The translations under genes were made by a program, and so were the position numbers. 32,962 nt of DNA from a virus. The stretch's first letter is position 1, and the number at the start of each line of letters is the position of its first letter. The stretch lies in the IMG/VR virus record IMGVR_UViG_3300029993_000021, positions 1 through 32,962 of that record, one strand, 5' to 3'. The notes below the pieces were generated by a model. That model worked only from the letters and a program-made list of their open reading frames with translations. It made no database searches and was not told the DNA's origin. Positions 5,762 through 13,676 of this stretch are shown in pieces.

Positions 5762-6976
5762 TTATGCGTTCTTTTCGGGCTTGTCAAGTGTCCTGTGTGC
5801 ATATTTGTCGAACGTTGCAGCGACGGTCAGCGGGTCGGCCGCCTCAGTGGTCAGGATGGCGCGGGCCCCTGCGGCGCGCTTGATCAGCGTGACCTGCATC
5901 TCAGCCGGAATAGCCGCCAGTGCCTCGCCGATGGCTGCAGGGGCCAGCAAGTCCAGGCGGTTAAGTGCTAGCAAGGTAAACACGGCTGCGTCGGGATCGG
6001 CCCACATCTTACGACCGGTGGCCACCTTCACCACCAGGCCAGCGGCGCCCTTGTCGGCCATCTCGTCGATGCGCTCCTCGATGTCCTCCCAAAAATGCTT
6101 GAACGCCGACTTGACCGACCACAGCGCGAGTATCTCCGCATCGGTCATGTCGTGCACCAGCGCCGCCTGGGTGTGCGCCTGGAGCGCTACCTTGCCGGCG
6201 GTGCTGACTGCCGGGCAGCGGGCATTCTTGGCCACCGGGCAATAGCGGCAATGGCTGCCCGGTACGGGCGTCGTGAGTAGGCCCGCGAACGCCGCTTCAA
6301 CCTGGCGGGCCTCGGCCAGTAGCTTGGCACGCTCGGACGCCAGCCACGTCTCGGGCAACAACAACACCTGCCCGGGCTCGCCGTGGATCCGCCGCGGCTG
6401 GTAGATGGCCAGCCCGACCGTCAAGGGCGCGAGCTTGAACGTCTCGGCAGCGGCGACCGCGTAGGCGGCCACTTGCGCGTTGGGGGCGTCGACTGTGCCC
6501 ACGTCCACCTCGCCAAAGCCGTATTTGTAATCCACGCCGGCCAGTCGCCGAATGCCCGGGAACCACAGCAGGCAATCGGCCGTGCCGAACAGCGGCGGTG
6601 TGATGCCATCCACGGCCACGCGTTTCTCCAGCACGACCGAGACATCGGGGAAATTGCCCACTAGCGTAGCAATGAACGCCGCGTAGTCCTGCCCGTGCAG
6701 GCGCATTTTGGCGTTCCAAGCGTTGACCGTCTGGCCTTTCAGGTCCAGACCGGCGGGCGGCTGGTACTCGGGCGGGATGCCGGGTTTCGCACCTTCCAGC
6801 CCGAACCGCTGGCGCACGTAGAACTCCGCCACCTTGTGGGCGATGGTCCCCTCCTCGGCAGCCGGACCTGACTCGTTGGGCAAATTCTCGCTCCACGGGA
6901 CTGAGACCGCGCATTTGGACCAGCGCGACCGGGCGGACATTGACAGTTTGCTATGAAGTTCTTGTGTTTCGCTCAT
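5762..6976 (-). CDS. DUF2800 Cas4/AddB-like PD-(D/E)XK nuclease with Fe-S cysteines
   Basis: This 404-residue protein is of the DUF2800 type. Nuclease motifs are visible: 'HKVAEFYV' (47-54), 'GTADCLLW' with Asp134, and 'VDYKYGFG' with Asp149 and Lys151, the D-x-K of a PD-(D/E)XK core, followed by 'QVAAYA' (168-173). A single early Cys (22) plus 'HCRYC...C' (Cys243, 246, 254) gives the 1+3 cysteine layout of Cas4 and AddB nucleases, which bind a 4Fe-4S cluster. It would act as a DNA end-processing nuclease in phage recombination. It starts the leftward operon that reaches SSB, RusA and the lysis genes. The start ATG 6976 is preceded by AAAGG and a CCACCACA leader. Confidence 0.8.
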   Translation of the reverse strand: MSETQELHSKLSMSARSRWSKCAVSVPWSENLPNESGPAAEEGTIAHKVAEFYVRQRFGLEGAKPGIPPEYQPPAGLDLKGQTVNAWNAKMRLHGQDYAAFIATLVGNFPDVSVVLEKRVAVDGITPPLFGTADCLLWFPGIRRLAGVDYKYGFGEVDVGTVDAPNAQVAAYAVAAAETFKLAPLTVGLAIYQPRRIHGEPGQVLLLPETWLASERAKLLAEARQVEAAFAGLLTTPVPGSHCRYCPVAKNARCPAVSTAGKVALQAHTQAALVHDMTDAEILALWSVKSAFKHFWEDIEERIDEMADKGAAGLVVKVATGRKMWADPDAAVFTLLALNRLDLLAPAAIGEALAAIPAEMQVTLIKRAAGARAILTTEAADPLTVAATFDKYAHRTLDKPEKNA

Positions 6977-7008
6977 GGTGCGGCCTTTGTGGTGGATATG
7001 TGGGCGCG

Positions 7009-7037
7009 AACTTAGCGCATTTCCGGGCTAACGTCCA
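7009..7037 (-). promoter_or_regulatory. Candidate leftward promoter for the nuclease-SSB-RusA operon
   Basis: On the minus strand TGGACG (7032-7037) lies 17 bases before TAAGTT (7009-7014), 33 bases upstream of the nuclease start. Each hexamer is only a partial match to sigma70 consensus, but spacing is ideal and the place is right. Confidence 0.45.
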
Positions 7038-7084
7038 TTATTCGAAATTTCCGCGCGTCAGCCTCACGACAGTGAATACTGAGG

Positions 7085-7234
7085 ACTGACGAGATTCTTG
7101 TCAGTTTCCTATAAAGCCCTCTACTCCCTATTATACAATAAATAGAAACCCCCCTTTGTACTTATCTCTGAATTCTGTTTTGGTAGACTCTCCGTGTAGA
7201 GTGTTTTCTTGTCAGTTCGTCAGTATCGTCAGTA
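7085..7234. repeat. TYGTCAGT octamer repeats in the divergent control region
   Basis: TCGTCAGT or TTGTCAGT occurs at 7085-7092 (minus), 7098-7105 (plus), 7209-7216, 7217-7224 and 7226-7233 (plus). The last three are back to back with 8- and 9-base periods. The first two face each other around a 5-base spacer. The region 6977-7294 has no gene, is more AT-rich than its surroundings, and separates the leftward nuclease operon from the rightward packaging genes. The repeats look like operator or origin iterons. Possible -10 sequences (TATTAT at 7130-7135) lie between the two clusters. Confidence 0.55.
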
Positions 7235-7294
7235 CTACCGCCAGGGTAAAAGGCCAAAATGCAACAAACCCGCACGTTAGGCTAAACTTGGGCC

Positions 7295-7771
7295 ATGACT
7301 GCTACCGCCTTCGACCTGCAGCCCGTCAAAGCGTCCCTTGTGGCCGATCTGGTCGGGCTGATCAATATCAACCTCGCCGACTTGTTGCAGGTGAAGGCCA
7401 TCACGTGCGGCAGCTGCGACGGGGTAGGCGTACTGGGCGATGCGGAGATGCGCACCGAGATGACCTGCGCTACCTGCGGCGGTCTGGGCGCAGTGGAACA
7501 GTTCGTGTTCGACATGGCCCGGATGAAGTCCGTGCAATTCGGCCGGCTGATTGAGGGTTGGGATGTAAAGCAGGGCCAGATCGTCCCGAAGCTGCGCAGC
7601 AAGGACAAATCGTTCGCCATGCTGGTCAAGCTGCTGGGCTTCGATAAGGCCATTCTCGAAATCACCAACGCGGCGCCCTTCGCCGAGTCCATCTCCGACC
7701 AGCAGCGCGAGACGTACGTGGAGCAGCTCAAGGAGCTAGCTGCCGCCGGCCTTCTGGATGCCCGCCAGTGA
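7295..7771 (+). CDS. Putative small terminase subunit with DnaJ-type zinc motif
   Basis: This 158-residue protein lies directly before the large terminase and overlaps it by GTGA, the usual place of TerS. Residues 38-64 carry two C-x-x-C-x-G-x-G half motifs (Cys38/41 and Cys58/61) as in DnaJ zinc fingers, separated by 16 residues, enough for one zinc site. The C-terminal half is helical with 'KSFAMLVKLLGFDKAILEIT' and 'YVEQLKELAAAGLLD'. TerS recognises phage DNA and regulates TerL. Here the assignment comes mainly from position, since the sequence does not match a TerS family I recognise. A motif GGCTAAACTTG lies just before the ATG. Confidence 0.6.
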   Translation: MTATAFDLQPVKASLVADLVGLININLADLLQVKAITCGSCDGVGVLGDAEMRTEMTCATCGGLGAVEQFVFDMARMKSVQFGRLIEGWDVKQGQIVPKLRSKDKSFAMLVKLLGFDKAILEITNAAPFAESISDQQRETYVEQLKELAAAGLLDARQ

Positions 7772-9282
7772 CCGGCGCGTGCCTAGCCGTTACCCACCCG
7801 CCCAACGTGGCCGCGAGCCCTGGCGGTGGCAGTCTGCAAGCCGTGGACCCCATTCAGTTCTTGATCGAGGCGGCGCGAACCAATTACGCCGCGTTCGTGT
7901 CTGCCGTACACCGGCCGCGCTTCCGGCACTCGGCCTTCTCGGCACGGGTGTGCCGGGAAATTGACGTCTTCGTGGAAGACGTGCTGGCCGGCAAGCGCCC
8001 GGTCCTGATGCTCACGGCAGGCCCCCAGCACGGTAAGAGTTCGCTTATCGCACGCTGCCTGCCGCCCTATTTGTTCGGCCGGCTGACTGGCGAGTTGCCT
8101 GCCGTGCGTATCGCTTGCGCGTCCTATGCACTCAGTTTGGCGCGACGCAACACGCGCGACGCAGCGGGCATCATGGACGAGCCCATCTACCGGGCCATCT
8201 TCCCGCACACCGCGCTCATCGGTTTTAAGGGTACGCGCACGTCCGACGGCTTCGATGTGCCGCAAGGCGGTGGCTTGCGCGGCGTGGGCGTGGGCGGCGG
8301 CCTCACGGGTTTCTCGCTTGACATCGCCATTGTGGACGACGCCACATCCAACGCTCAGCAGGCGCTATCGACCGTCGTGCAGGACGGGCTAGAGGCATGG
8401 TACGAGTCCGTACTCATTACCCGCCTGCAACAGCGATCGGGAACCGTCATCATTGGCACACCCTGGTCAGCCAACGATCTGTTAGCGCGCGTGCGGCGTA
8501 AAATGGAAGGTGATCCGCGCTTTCGGCGGCTGTCGTTCCCGGCGCTCAACCTACCCAGCGAGATTGGCTACGACCCAGAGCTGCCGGAAGGCGCGCTCGT
8601 TCCTGAATTGCACAGCGAGGCCAAGCTGCGCGAGATGAAAGCCCACATGTCCGAGATGTGGTGGGCATCTCTTTTTCAGCAAACCCCGCTCGCAGAATAC
8701 GGAGCGATCTTCAAACGCGATCATGTTCAATATTACCGACGCGCTGAGCTACCGGCGAACCTCGTTCAGTGCATAATTTCGGTTGATGCTACCTTCAAGG
8801 ATGGCGACGCGAGCGATTATGTCGGCGTCGGCGTATGGGGCAAGACAAGCGACGATCGAGTGTGGTTGCTGGACTGGCGGCGTGAGAAACTCGCGTTTAT
8901 GGCCACAGCATCGGCTATCGTCGATCTCAAGAAGAAGCACCCACGGGTAGCGCGCATCTACATCGAGGACGCAGCCAACGGCAGCGCCTTGATCGACATG
9001 TTAAAAAAACACATTACCGGTCTCGTCGGCGTGCCGCCGATGGGCTCGAAAGAAGCGCGTGCCCATGCGGTAAGCTGGGTCTGGCAAAATAAGTGCGTCA
9101 TGCTCCCCCATCCTGACGAGAATCCCGGCATCGTGCCGGTTGTGGCCGAGATCACCAGCTTCCCCGACGTGGCCAACGACGATATGGTGGACATGATGAC
9201 TATCGCATTACATCAACTATGCTTGCGGTCGCCGATCGCCTCACTTATCACAGCGGACGTATTACGGATGGCAACCCAATGA
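7768..9282 (+). CDS. terL: Terminase large subunit
   Basis: This 504-residue protein is the ATP-driven packaging motor and nuclease. The ATPase shows a Walker A variant 'AGPQHGKSS' (84-92), Walker B 'LDIAIVDD' (184-191) and a coupling-type 'IIGTPW' (228-233). The C-terminal RNase H-like nuclease has 'IISVDATFKDG' with Asp340 as the first metal ligand and a late 'NDDMVDMM' acidic cluster. Length is normal. The start is GTG 7768, overlapping the upstream TGA; the portal gene follows with an ATGA overlap at 9279. So three packaging genes are translationally coupled. Confidence 0.95.
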   Translation: MTGACLAVTHPPNVAASPGGGSLQAVDPIQFLIEAARTNYAAFVSAVHRPRFRHSAFSARVCREIDVFVEDVLAGKRPVLMLTAGPQHGKSSLIARCLPPYLFGRLTGELPAVRIACASYALSLARRNTRDAAGIMDEPIYRAIFPHTALIGFKGTRTSDGFDVPQGGGLRGVGVGGGLTGFSLDIAIVDDATSNAQQALSTVVQDGLEAWYESVLITRLQQRSGTVIIGTPWSANDLLARVRRKMEGDPRFRRLSFPALNLPSEIGYDPELPEGALVPELHSEAKLREMKAHMSEMWWASLFQQTPLAEYGAIFKRDHVQYYRRAELPANLVQCIISVDATFKDGDASDYVGVGVWGKTSDDRVWLLDWRREKLAFMATASAIVDLKKKHPRVARIYIEDAANGSALIDMLKKHITGLVGVPPMGSKEARAHAVSWVWQNKCVMLPHPDENPGIVPVVAEITSFPDVANDDMVDMMTIALHQLCLRSPIASLITADVLRMATQ

Positions 9283-10913
9283 CCAAGCGTCGGAACAAAC
9301 AGCAAACCCCCCGCCGCCCGACCGTGCCGGTTCCGCTACCCAAGCCGGCACAACCTGGCGCGCCTGCCGATCCAGCTCACAAGGCGTTGACTGGCCCCGC
9401 CGTCGGCACTCTCGCACTGGAGAATGCGCCGCGCGGATCGGCTAGCCCGTCCATAGCCGCGGCGACCGCGCACACGGTGGACCCGAAAGCGTACCGGCAG
9501 GCGGAGCGCAAGGCGGCCGAGATGGCGCTGGACTTCAATGGCCAGTCGAGCAATGCGCTGACCTTCGTGGAGTCCACCAGCTTTCCGGGCTTTCCGACCC
9601 TGGCGCTGCTCGCCCAGCTGGCCGAGTACCGCACCATGCACGAGACGCTCGCCGACGAGGTGGTGCGCATGTGGGGCAAGGTGAAGGCCGCGGGCGACGC
9701 CTCGCCGGAGACGCTGGCCGCCATCGAGGCAGAACTCAAGCGCATCGACCTGCGTGCGCACGTGCGCCAGGCGGTCGTGCACGACCAGGCCTTCGGTGGC
9801 GCGCACATGTTTTTCAGCATGAAGGACGACAAGACCGCGCGGGATACCCCGCTGGTGTTCCGTCCGTACAGCGTGCCCAAAGGCTCGTTTATCGGCGTGC
9901 GCGTGGTCGAGCCCTACTGGGTGACGCCGAACTTCTACAACTCGATCGACCCCACGGCGGCGGATTTCTACAAGCCATCGTCGTGGTGGCTGATCGGTAT
10001 CGAAGTACACGCCACGCGCCTGCAGACGATCGTGTCGCGGCCCGTGCCAGACATGCTCAAACCCACGTATTCATTCCGCGGCATCTCGATGTCGCAGCTG
10101 GCCATTCCCTACGTCGACAACTGGCTGCGCACGCGCCAGTCGGTCAGCGACACGGTCAAGCAGTTCAGTGTGTCAGGCGTGGCGATGGATCTGGCTCAGG
10201 CCTTGCAGCCGGGCGCGAACGTCGAGCTGCAGCAGCGCGCCATGCTGATCAACGCGTACCGCGACAACCGCAATCTGATGTTGCTGGACAAGGCGACCGA
10301 GGAGTTCTTTCAGGTCAATACGCCGCTGTCCGGGCTTGATGCGCTCCAGGCGCAGAGTCAGGAGCAGATGTCGGCCGTGTCGCATATCCCGCTGGTCAAG
10401 CTGCTAGGCCTCACGCCGACTGGCCTGAACGCCTCCAGCGAGGGCGAGATTCGGGTGTTCTACGATTACGTGCGCGGCTACCAGAGCAACACGCTGACGC
10501 CGCTCCTGCAGAACGTGCTCAAAGTCGTGCAGCTGTCTCTGTTCGGTGCGATCGACGATGGCATCACATGGGAATGGGAGCCGCTGCAGGAACTCACCGC
10601 GCTGGAGGCGGCCGACAAGCGCAACAAGGACGCCGACGCCGACCAGAAATGGGTGGACATGGGCGCGATCAATGCGCAGCACGTCGCGCAGCGCCTGGCG
10701 GCGGATCCGTCTAGCGGCTATTCCGGTATCTTTGACGGCACCGACGCCGTCGAGCCGGCCGACGACGACATCGCAGGCATCACCCAGCAAATTCTACAGA
10801 TCGGCAACGAGGGCGCCCCGAATGACAACCTCAACGAACCTGCAAGCGCCGGGCAAGAAAGAGAAGAAACTCCCGCCGATCCTGCCCAACCACGGAACGG
10901 AAGCGGCCTATAA
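9279..10913 (+). CDS. Portal protein, DUF1073 family
   Basis: This 544-residue protein matches DUF1073-type portals: 'LAQLAEYRTMHETLADEVVR', 'VRQAVVHDQAFGGAHMFF', then 'EPYWVTPNFYNSIDPTAADFY', 'IPYVDNWLRTRQSVSDTVKQ' and 'VKLLGLTPTGLNASSEGEIR', where the last is the family's G-LN-SSE-EIR hallmark. A basic, proline-rich N-terminus (TKRRNKQQTPRRP) is probably disordered. The portal forms the dodecameric vertex through which DNA is pumped. ATG 9279 overlaps the terL stop. The last 92 bases overlap the gpF-like gene in another frame. Confidence 0.9.
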   Translation: MTKRRNKQQTPRRPTVPVPLPKPAQPGAPADPAHKALTGPAVGTLALENAPRGSASPSIAAATAHTVDPKAYRQAERKAAEMALDFNGQSSNALTFVESTSFPGFPTLALLAQLAEYRTMHETLADEVVRMWGKVKAAGDASPETLAAIEAELKRIDLRAHVRQAVVHDQAFGGAHMFFSMKDDKTARDTPLVFRPYSVPKGSFIGVRVVEPYWVTPNFYNSIDPTAADFYKPSSWWLIGIEVHATRLQTIVSRPVPDMLKPTYSFRGISMSQLAIPYVDNWLRTRQSVSDTVKQFSVSGVAMDLAQALQPGANVELQQRAMLINAYRDNRNLMLLDKATEEFFQVNTPLSGLDALQAQSQEQMSAVSHIPLVKLLGLTPTGLNASSEGEIRVFYDYVRGYQSNTLTPLLQNVLKVVQLSLFGAIDDGITWEWEPLQELTALEAADKRNKDADADQKWVDMGAINAQHVAQRLAADPSSGYSGIFDGTDAVEPADDDIAGITQQILQIGNEGAPNDNLNEPASAGQEREETPADPAQPRNGSGL

Positions 10914-11763
10914 GGCGGCGCTTGAGCGCGAAACCCGCACGATGGTCAAGAGCTACCTGTGGTGGATCTCCAATCGTTACCAGACCGCTGTGGAAGCCAA
11001 TGCCGACGCAGGGCGCATCCCCGATCTAGCGCAGGACGCCGCACCGAAGACTGCGCAACAGCGCCTTCTCGCAGAGCTAGGCCGGCTGCAAAAACATTGG
11101 GAGAGTCACTTCAAGGACGTCGCCAAGCGCCTGGCTACGCGCTGGGTTGGGGCGAGCTACAGGGACAACGCGAACGCGTGGAAGGCCCAGGCGCGGCGCG
11201 CCGGCTTCACGGTAGACATGCAACGGACTCCGGCGCAGCGCGCGGTGCTGGACGTGGCCGTGCCGGAGAATGTGTCGCTGATCAAGTCCATCCCACAGCA
11301 GTTCGCCACCGACGTGCACGGCATCGTGACCCGTTCGTTCCTAGCCGGCCGCGACCTGCATACCATGGCCGACGCATTGCGTAAGCGCGGCAGCATCACC
11401 GTCGACCGTGCGGCGCTGATTGCGCGCGACCAGTCGAACAAGCTGACCGCAGATATGAACGCTGCGCGGCAACGCGAATTAAGCCTGTGGTGGGCCGTGT
11501 GGAAGCATTCGAGTGCCGGCAAGGAGCCTCGCGTCAATCATGTGCGCGCGAGCCGAGAGGAGTGGATTTTCAACACTCAGGTGGGAATTGATTTCGGCGA
11601 CGGTTTTGGGTACGTACTGCCAGGAAAGGCTATACGTTGCCGTTGCGGGTCACGTACGTTGATTCCGGCGATTGGCCGCAACCTGGCTAGCGGCAAGGTG
11701 TTTGACCCCGAGAAACTAGAGCCTGTGCCCGGTTTCCCGGGCGCGTACCGCCAGCGCGACTAG
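10822..11763 (+). CDS. Mu gpF-like minor head protein
   Basis: This 313-residue protein has the Phage_Mu_F layout: helical N-terminal two thirds ('YLWWISNRYQTAVEANADAG', 'GIVTRSFLAGRDLHTMADAL') and a C-terminal domain with 'AARQRELSLWWAVWKHSS', 'VNHVRASREEW', 'GYVLPGKAIRCRCGSRTL'. The His, Pro and paired Cys match the family signature. It is a minor capsid/ejection protein made next to the portal. The start ATG 10822 lies inside the portal gene. A far-upstream in-frame start is rejected because it would overlap the portal by hundreds of bases and the extra residues are Arg/Ser-rich shadow sequence. Its TAG shares the palindrome CTAG with the convergent gene's stop. Confidence 0.9.
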   Translation: MTTSTNLQAPGKKEKKLPPILPNHGTEAAYKAALERETRTMVKSYLWWISNRYQTAVEANADAGRIPDLAQDAAPKTAQQRLLAELGRLQKHWESHFKDVAKRLATRWVGASYRDNANAWKAQARRAGFTVDMQRTPAQRAVLDVAVPENVSLIKSIPQQFATDVHGIVTRSFLAGRDLHTMADALRKRGSITVDRAALIARDQSNKLTADMNAARQRELSLWWAVWKHSSAGKEPRVNHVRASREEWIFNTQVGIDFGDGFGYVLPGKAIRCRCGSRTLIPAIGRNLASGKVFDPEKLEPVPGFPGAYRQRD

Positions 11764-11933
11764 ATCTTTCCTTTCTCCACGCACTGGGATAGGTGGGCGT
11801 CGATAGCTTTGGTCCAAATATCCATCAAGGTGCACGTTACGTGGCGCTTCGTGGTTCGCTGGAATTTAGATTCCTCACGAATCGAATCGCGCACCTGCTC
11901 CAACGTCATCCTGCTATCTCGTTCGGCGGTCAT
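11760..11933 (-). CDS. 57-residue protein, last gene of the methyltransferase/RNA ligase cassette
   Basis: Read on the minus strand, ATG 11933 overlaps the methyltransferase TGA (ATGA) and the frame stays open for 57 codons to a TAG at 11762-11760. The product is charged and helical (begins MTAERDSRMTLEQVRDSIRE, later 'MDIWTKAIDAHLSQC', ends EKGKI). No family is recognised. The coupling and the exact interlocking with the gpF stop support it as real. Confidence 0.6.
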   Translation of the reverse strand: MTAERDSRMTLEQVRDSIREESKFQRTTKRHVTCTLMDIWTKAIDAHLSQCVEKGKI

Positions 11934-12409
11934 GGGTTGTTGTCCTTGCTGAATATGAGTAGTACGCAGTCCACGGGCGAAACGTGCTGTGCGCCAACGA
12001 ACTTCGACTTAGGTTTGAAGAATCGCGGCACAGCGCCAAGCTCAAGCGCACGATGAAACCAGCGGGCGTTAGTGCGGGCAGGAACGAGGAAAACGGCCAG
12101 CTCCGCATCCGGCGCAAGTTCAAGGAACGGTGCGATATTTGACCACGGTGGATTGCAGAACACGCGCTCACCAGCCCAAGGCAACTGTTCGTCAGCGGTC
12201 GATGCGCGTGGCAACAGGCCGTTCCCAGGCTCCGACGCGCCGTCAAGCGTGAAATGGAACTCAGCGTGCAGAGGGTCAAAGACCTTTGCTGGCGTGCACC
12301 GGTTCTGGCGGCGCCCCCTGCCGTACCATTGGACGTAAGCCGACTTCATCCGGCCCGGGTAATCACTGGTTACTTCTAGAACTTGGTTCATGGTAAGCAA
12401 GTCGCTCAC
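11930..12409 (-). CDS. Phage DNA N-6-adenine methyltransferase (Dam-like)
   Basis: This 159-residue protein has the phage Dam family order: 'CTPAKVFDPLHAEFHFTLDG' (38-57), 'LPWAGERVFCNPPWS' with the catalytic NPPW at 86-89, then 'APFLELAPDAELAVFLVPARTNARWFH' in pieces, and 'VPRFFKP'. It transfers a methyl group from AdoMet to adenine in DNA, probably to avoid host restriction or mark phage DNA. Its ATG overlaps the TGA of the upstream gene. It sits in a leftward cassette inserted between gpF and the head protease genes. Confidence 0.85.
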   Translation of the reverse strand: MSDLLTMNQVLEVTSDYPGRMKSAYVQWYGRGRRQNRCTPAKVFDPLHAEFHFTLDGASEPGNGLLPRASTADEQLPWAGERVFCNPPWSNIAPFLELAPDAELAVFLVPARTNARWFHRALELGAVPRFFKPKSKFVGAQHVSPVDCVLLIFSKDNNP

Positions 12410-12765
12410 GACTTCCCCCTCACCATCGATTCGGTCGTTTCTTCGCGTGGCGGCAATTTCCCGTCAGCCACGTTTCGGGCGATAGCTTTCTCAGTCATCT
12501 TCACGGCATGTGCGATAGCGTCATCCTTCGACCAGTCGCGATAGCAATTGTCGTGGTTGACGATGTTTATCCATTGCGTATCCCAAAGGCGAACCTCACC
12601 GGCACCAACCACCACGGGACGCTCAAGGATTTCTTTCAGTGCATCGGCGTGCTTATGAAGCCTCAGGTATTCTTCGTAAGAGCATTCGCCCTTCAGGTAG
12701 CGATTCGCGTCCTTCTTGATCGCATCCACCAGCTCCCGCATAGCGCGGTTGTCGGGGGTTATCAT
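12406..12765 (-). CDS. Conserved-looking phage protein of unknown function
   Basis: This 119-residue mostly helical, charged protein includes 'DAIKKDANRYLKGECSYEEYLRLHKHADALKEIL' in pieces and 'VNHDNCYRDWSKDDAIAHAVKMTEKAIARN'. It has no membrane segment and no motif I recognise. ATGA overlaps link it to the RNA ligase upstream and to the methyltransferase downstream, so the three are translated as a unit. Confidence 0.65.
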   Translation of the reverse strand: MITPDNRAMRELVDAIKKDANRYLKGECSYEEYLRLHKHADALKEILERPVVVGAGEVRLWDTQWINIVNHDNCYRDWSKDDAIAHAVKMTEKAIARNVADGKLPPREETTESMVRGKS

Positions 12766-13307
12766 CGCTGCATCCCTTTCGGCACGTCGTCTTTCTCGAT
12801 GGTCTTTTTGAATCCAACCCCAGCGGCAACGTGAAAAACCACTACCCCTTCGGGCTTAGTGAAGCCAGGAACTGCGCGGCTACCATTCATCGCCAACTCA
12901 GACAGGGCGGCGTTGATGGATTCCTGACTGAATTCGCCTCGATACAGTGTCGGAACAACGTGGCAGCATGAAGGGCGGCCATCGCCGTCCCATCTAGTCA
13001 CGTTAAAAAGAGAAAATCGTTTCTCTCTCAGGCCATACCCCCGCTGAATGCCGCAGCCCCACCACTCGCCAAAATGGCGGCCCGGACCAAGCTTCAATAT
13101 TTCATCGCGGTTCTCGTTTACCCACGCAGCAAAGCCGAAGTTGTCATCTTTAGGCGTGATCCATCGTGTTCGACTTCCGGGCAACAGAAGTCCGTCTTCA
13201 GTGATATAAATCTGAGCATTCGTGCCGTCTAACTTTTCTGTAACGACGATTTCCCGAGCCAGTCTAGCCAGCTTAGGAAACTCAATGAATTCGATAATTT
13301 CACTCAT
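12762..13307 (-). CDS. RNA ligase family protein (Rnl2-like nucleotidyltransferase domain)
   Basis: This 181-residue protein shows all motifs of a covalent nucleotidyltransferase. Motif I is 'EKLDGTN' with the adenylated Lys25. Motif III is 'GEWWGCGIQRGY' (80-91, Glu81), IIIa 'FSLFNVTRW' (98-106), IV 'PEGVVVF' (Glu153), and V 'FKKTI' (166-170). The 'GEW-G-GIQ-Y' and 'LFNVTRW' wording is that of the RNA ligase family (PF09414). Only the catalytic domain is present, with no C-terminal domain as in T4 Rnl2. It would seal nicks in RNA, perhaps repairing tRNA cut by host defences. ATG 13307 is chosen because upstream residues overlap the preceding gene. Confidence 0.8.
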   Translation of the reverse strand: MSEIIEFIEFPKLARLAREIVVTEKLDGTNAQIYITEDGLLLPGSRTRWITPKDDNFGFAAWVNENRDEILKLGPGRHFGEWWGCGIQRGYGLREKRFSLFNVTRWDGDGRPSCCHVVPTLYRGEFSQESINAALSELAMNGSRAVPGFTKPEGVVVFHVAAGVGFKKTIEKDDVPKGMQR

Positions 13308-13312
13308 TTCGC

Positions 13313-13585
13313 CTACTCCTTGATCGCGTTGAATACGGCGGTGAGGGCAGCATCCCAGCACTCGTATGCCGTGTGCGCACCAGACACAAGCTTTACCGAA
13401 TACGCCTCGTGAGCAATCGACGACAACTCAGGCGTCACCTCAAGGGACTGGATGGCAGCTTGCCAGCCCATCTCCATAGCCCGGCGCATGTCGCCATCTG
13501 TAGGCATACCTAGAGGATTGTTGTGCGCACGGGCTAGCTTGTTGCTAATCAGGTCGATGTACCACTTCTCAAACTTCGCGTTCAT
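13313..13585 (-). CDS. Hypothetical protein, first gene of the leftward cassette
   Basis: This 90-residue protein begins MNAKFEKWYIDLISNK and contains 'GDMRRAMEMGWQAAIQS' and 'AYECWDAALTAVFNAIKE', an amphipathic helical protein typical of small phage morons. ATG 13585 is chosen because it lies about 22 bases after the predicted transcription start of the promoter at 13614-13642; longer starts would sit at or before the -10. No family is recognised. Confidence 0.6.
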   Translation of the reverse strand: MNAKFEKWYIDLISNKLARAHNNPLGMPTDGDMRRAMEMGWQAAIQSLEVTPELSSIAHEAYSVKLVSGAHTAYECWDAALTAVFNAIKE

Positions 13586-13613
13586 GTCTAGCCCTATGGT
13601 GGATGGTAAAGGC

Positions 13614-13642
13614 ATTCTCACACTCTTAGATTGACGTGTCAA
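13614..13642 (-). promoter_or_regulatory. sigma70-type promoter of the methyltransferase/RNA ligase cassette
   Basis: On the minus strand a perfect TTGACA (13637-13642) is 17 bases before GAGAAT (13614-13619). It fires into the leftward cassette. The -35 is half of the inverted repeat TTGAC-GT-GTCAA (13631-13642), so a repressor may bind there. Confidence 0.7.
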
Positions 13643-13646
13643 CACC

Positions 13647-13676
13647 TTGACAGCATAAACTCGCACGTTCACTAAT
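13647..13676 (+). promoter_or_regulatory. Candidate rightward promoter before the protease/scaffold gene
   Basis: TTGACA at 13647-13652 is followed after 18 bases by ACTAAT (13671-13676), about 27 bases before the protease start. It overlaps the control region of the opposite-facing cassette promoter. A perfect 14-base palindrome, GCGCACGCGTGCGC (13678-13691), lies where transcription would begin. Confidence 0.4.

Noticed and set aside
12762-13361. RNA ligase start at 13361
   Set aside because: It would add Cys/Arg-rich residues overlapping the preceding gene; ATG 13307 fits the family start.
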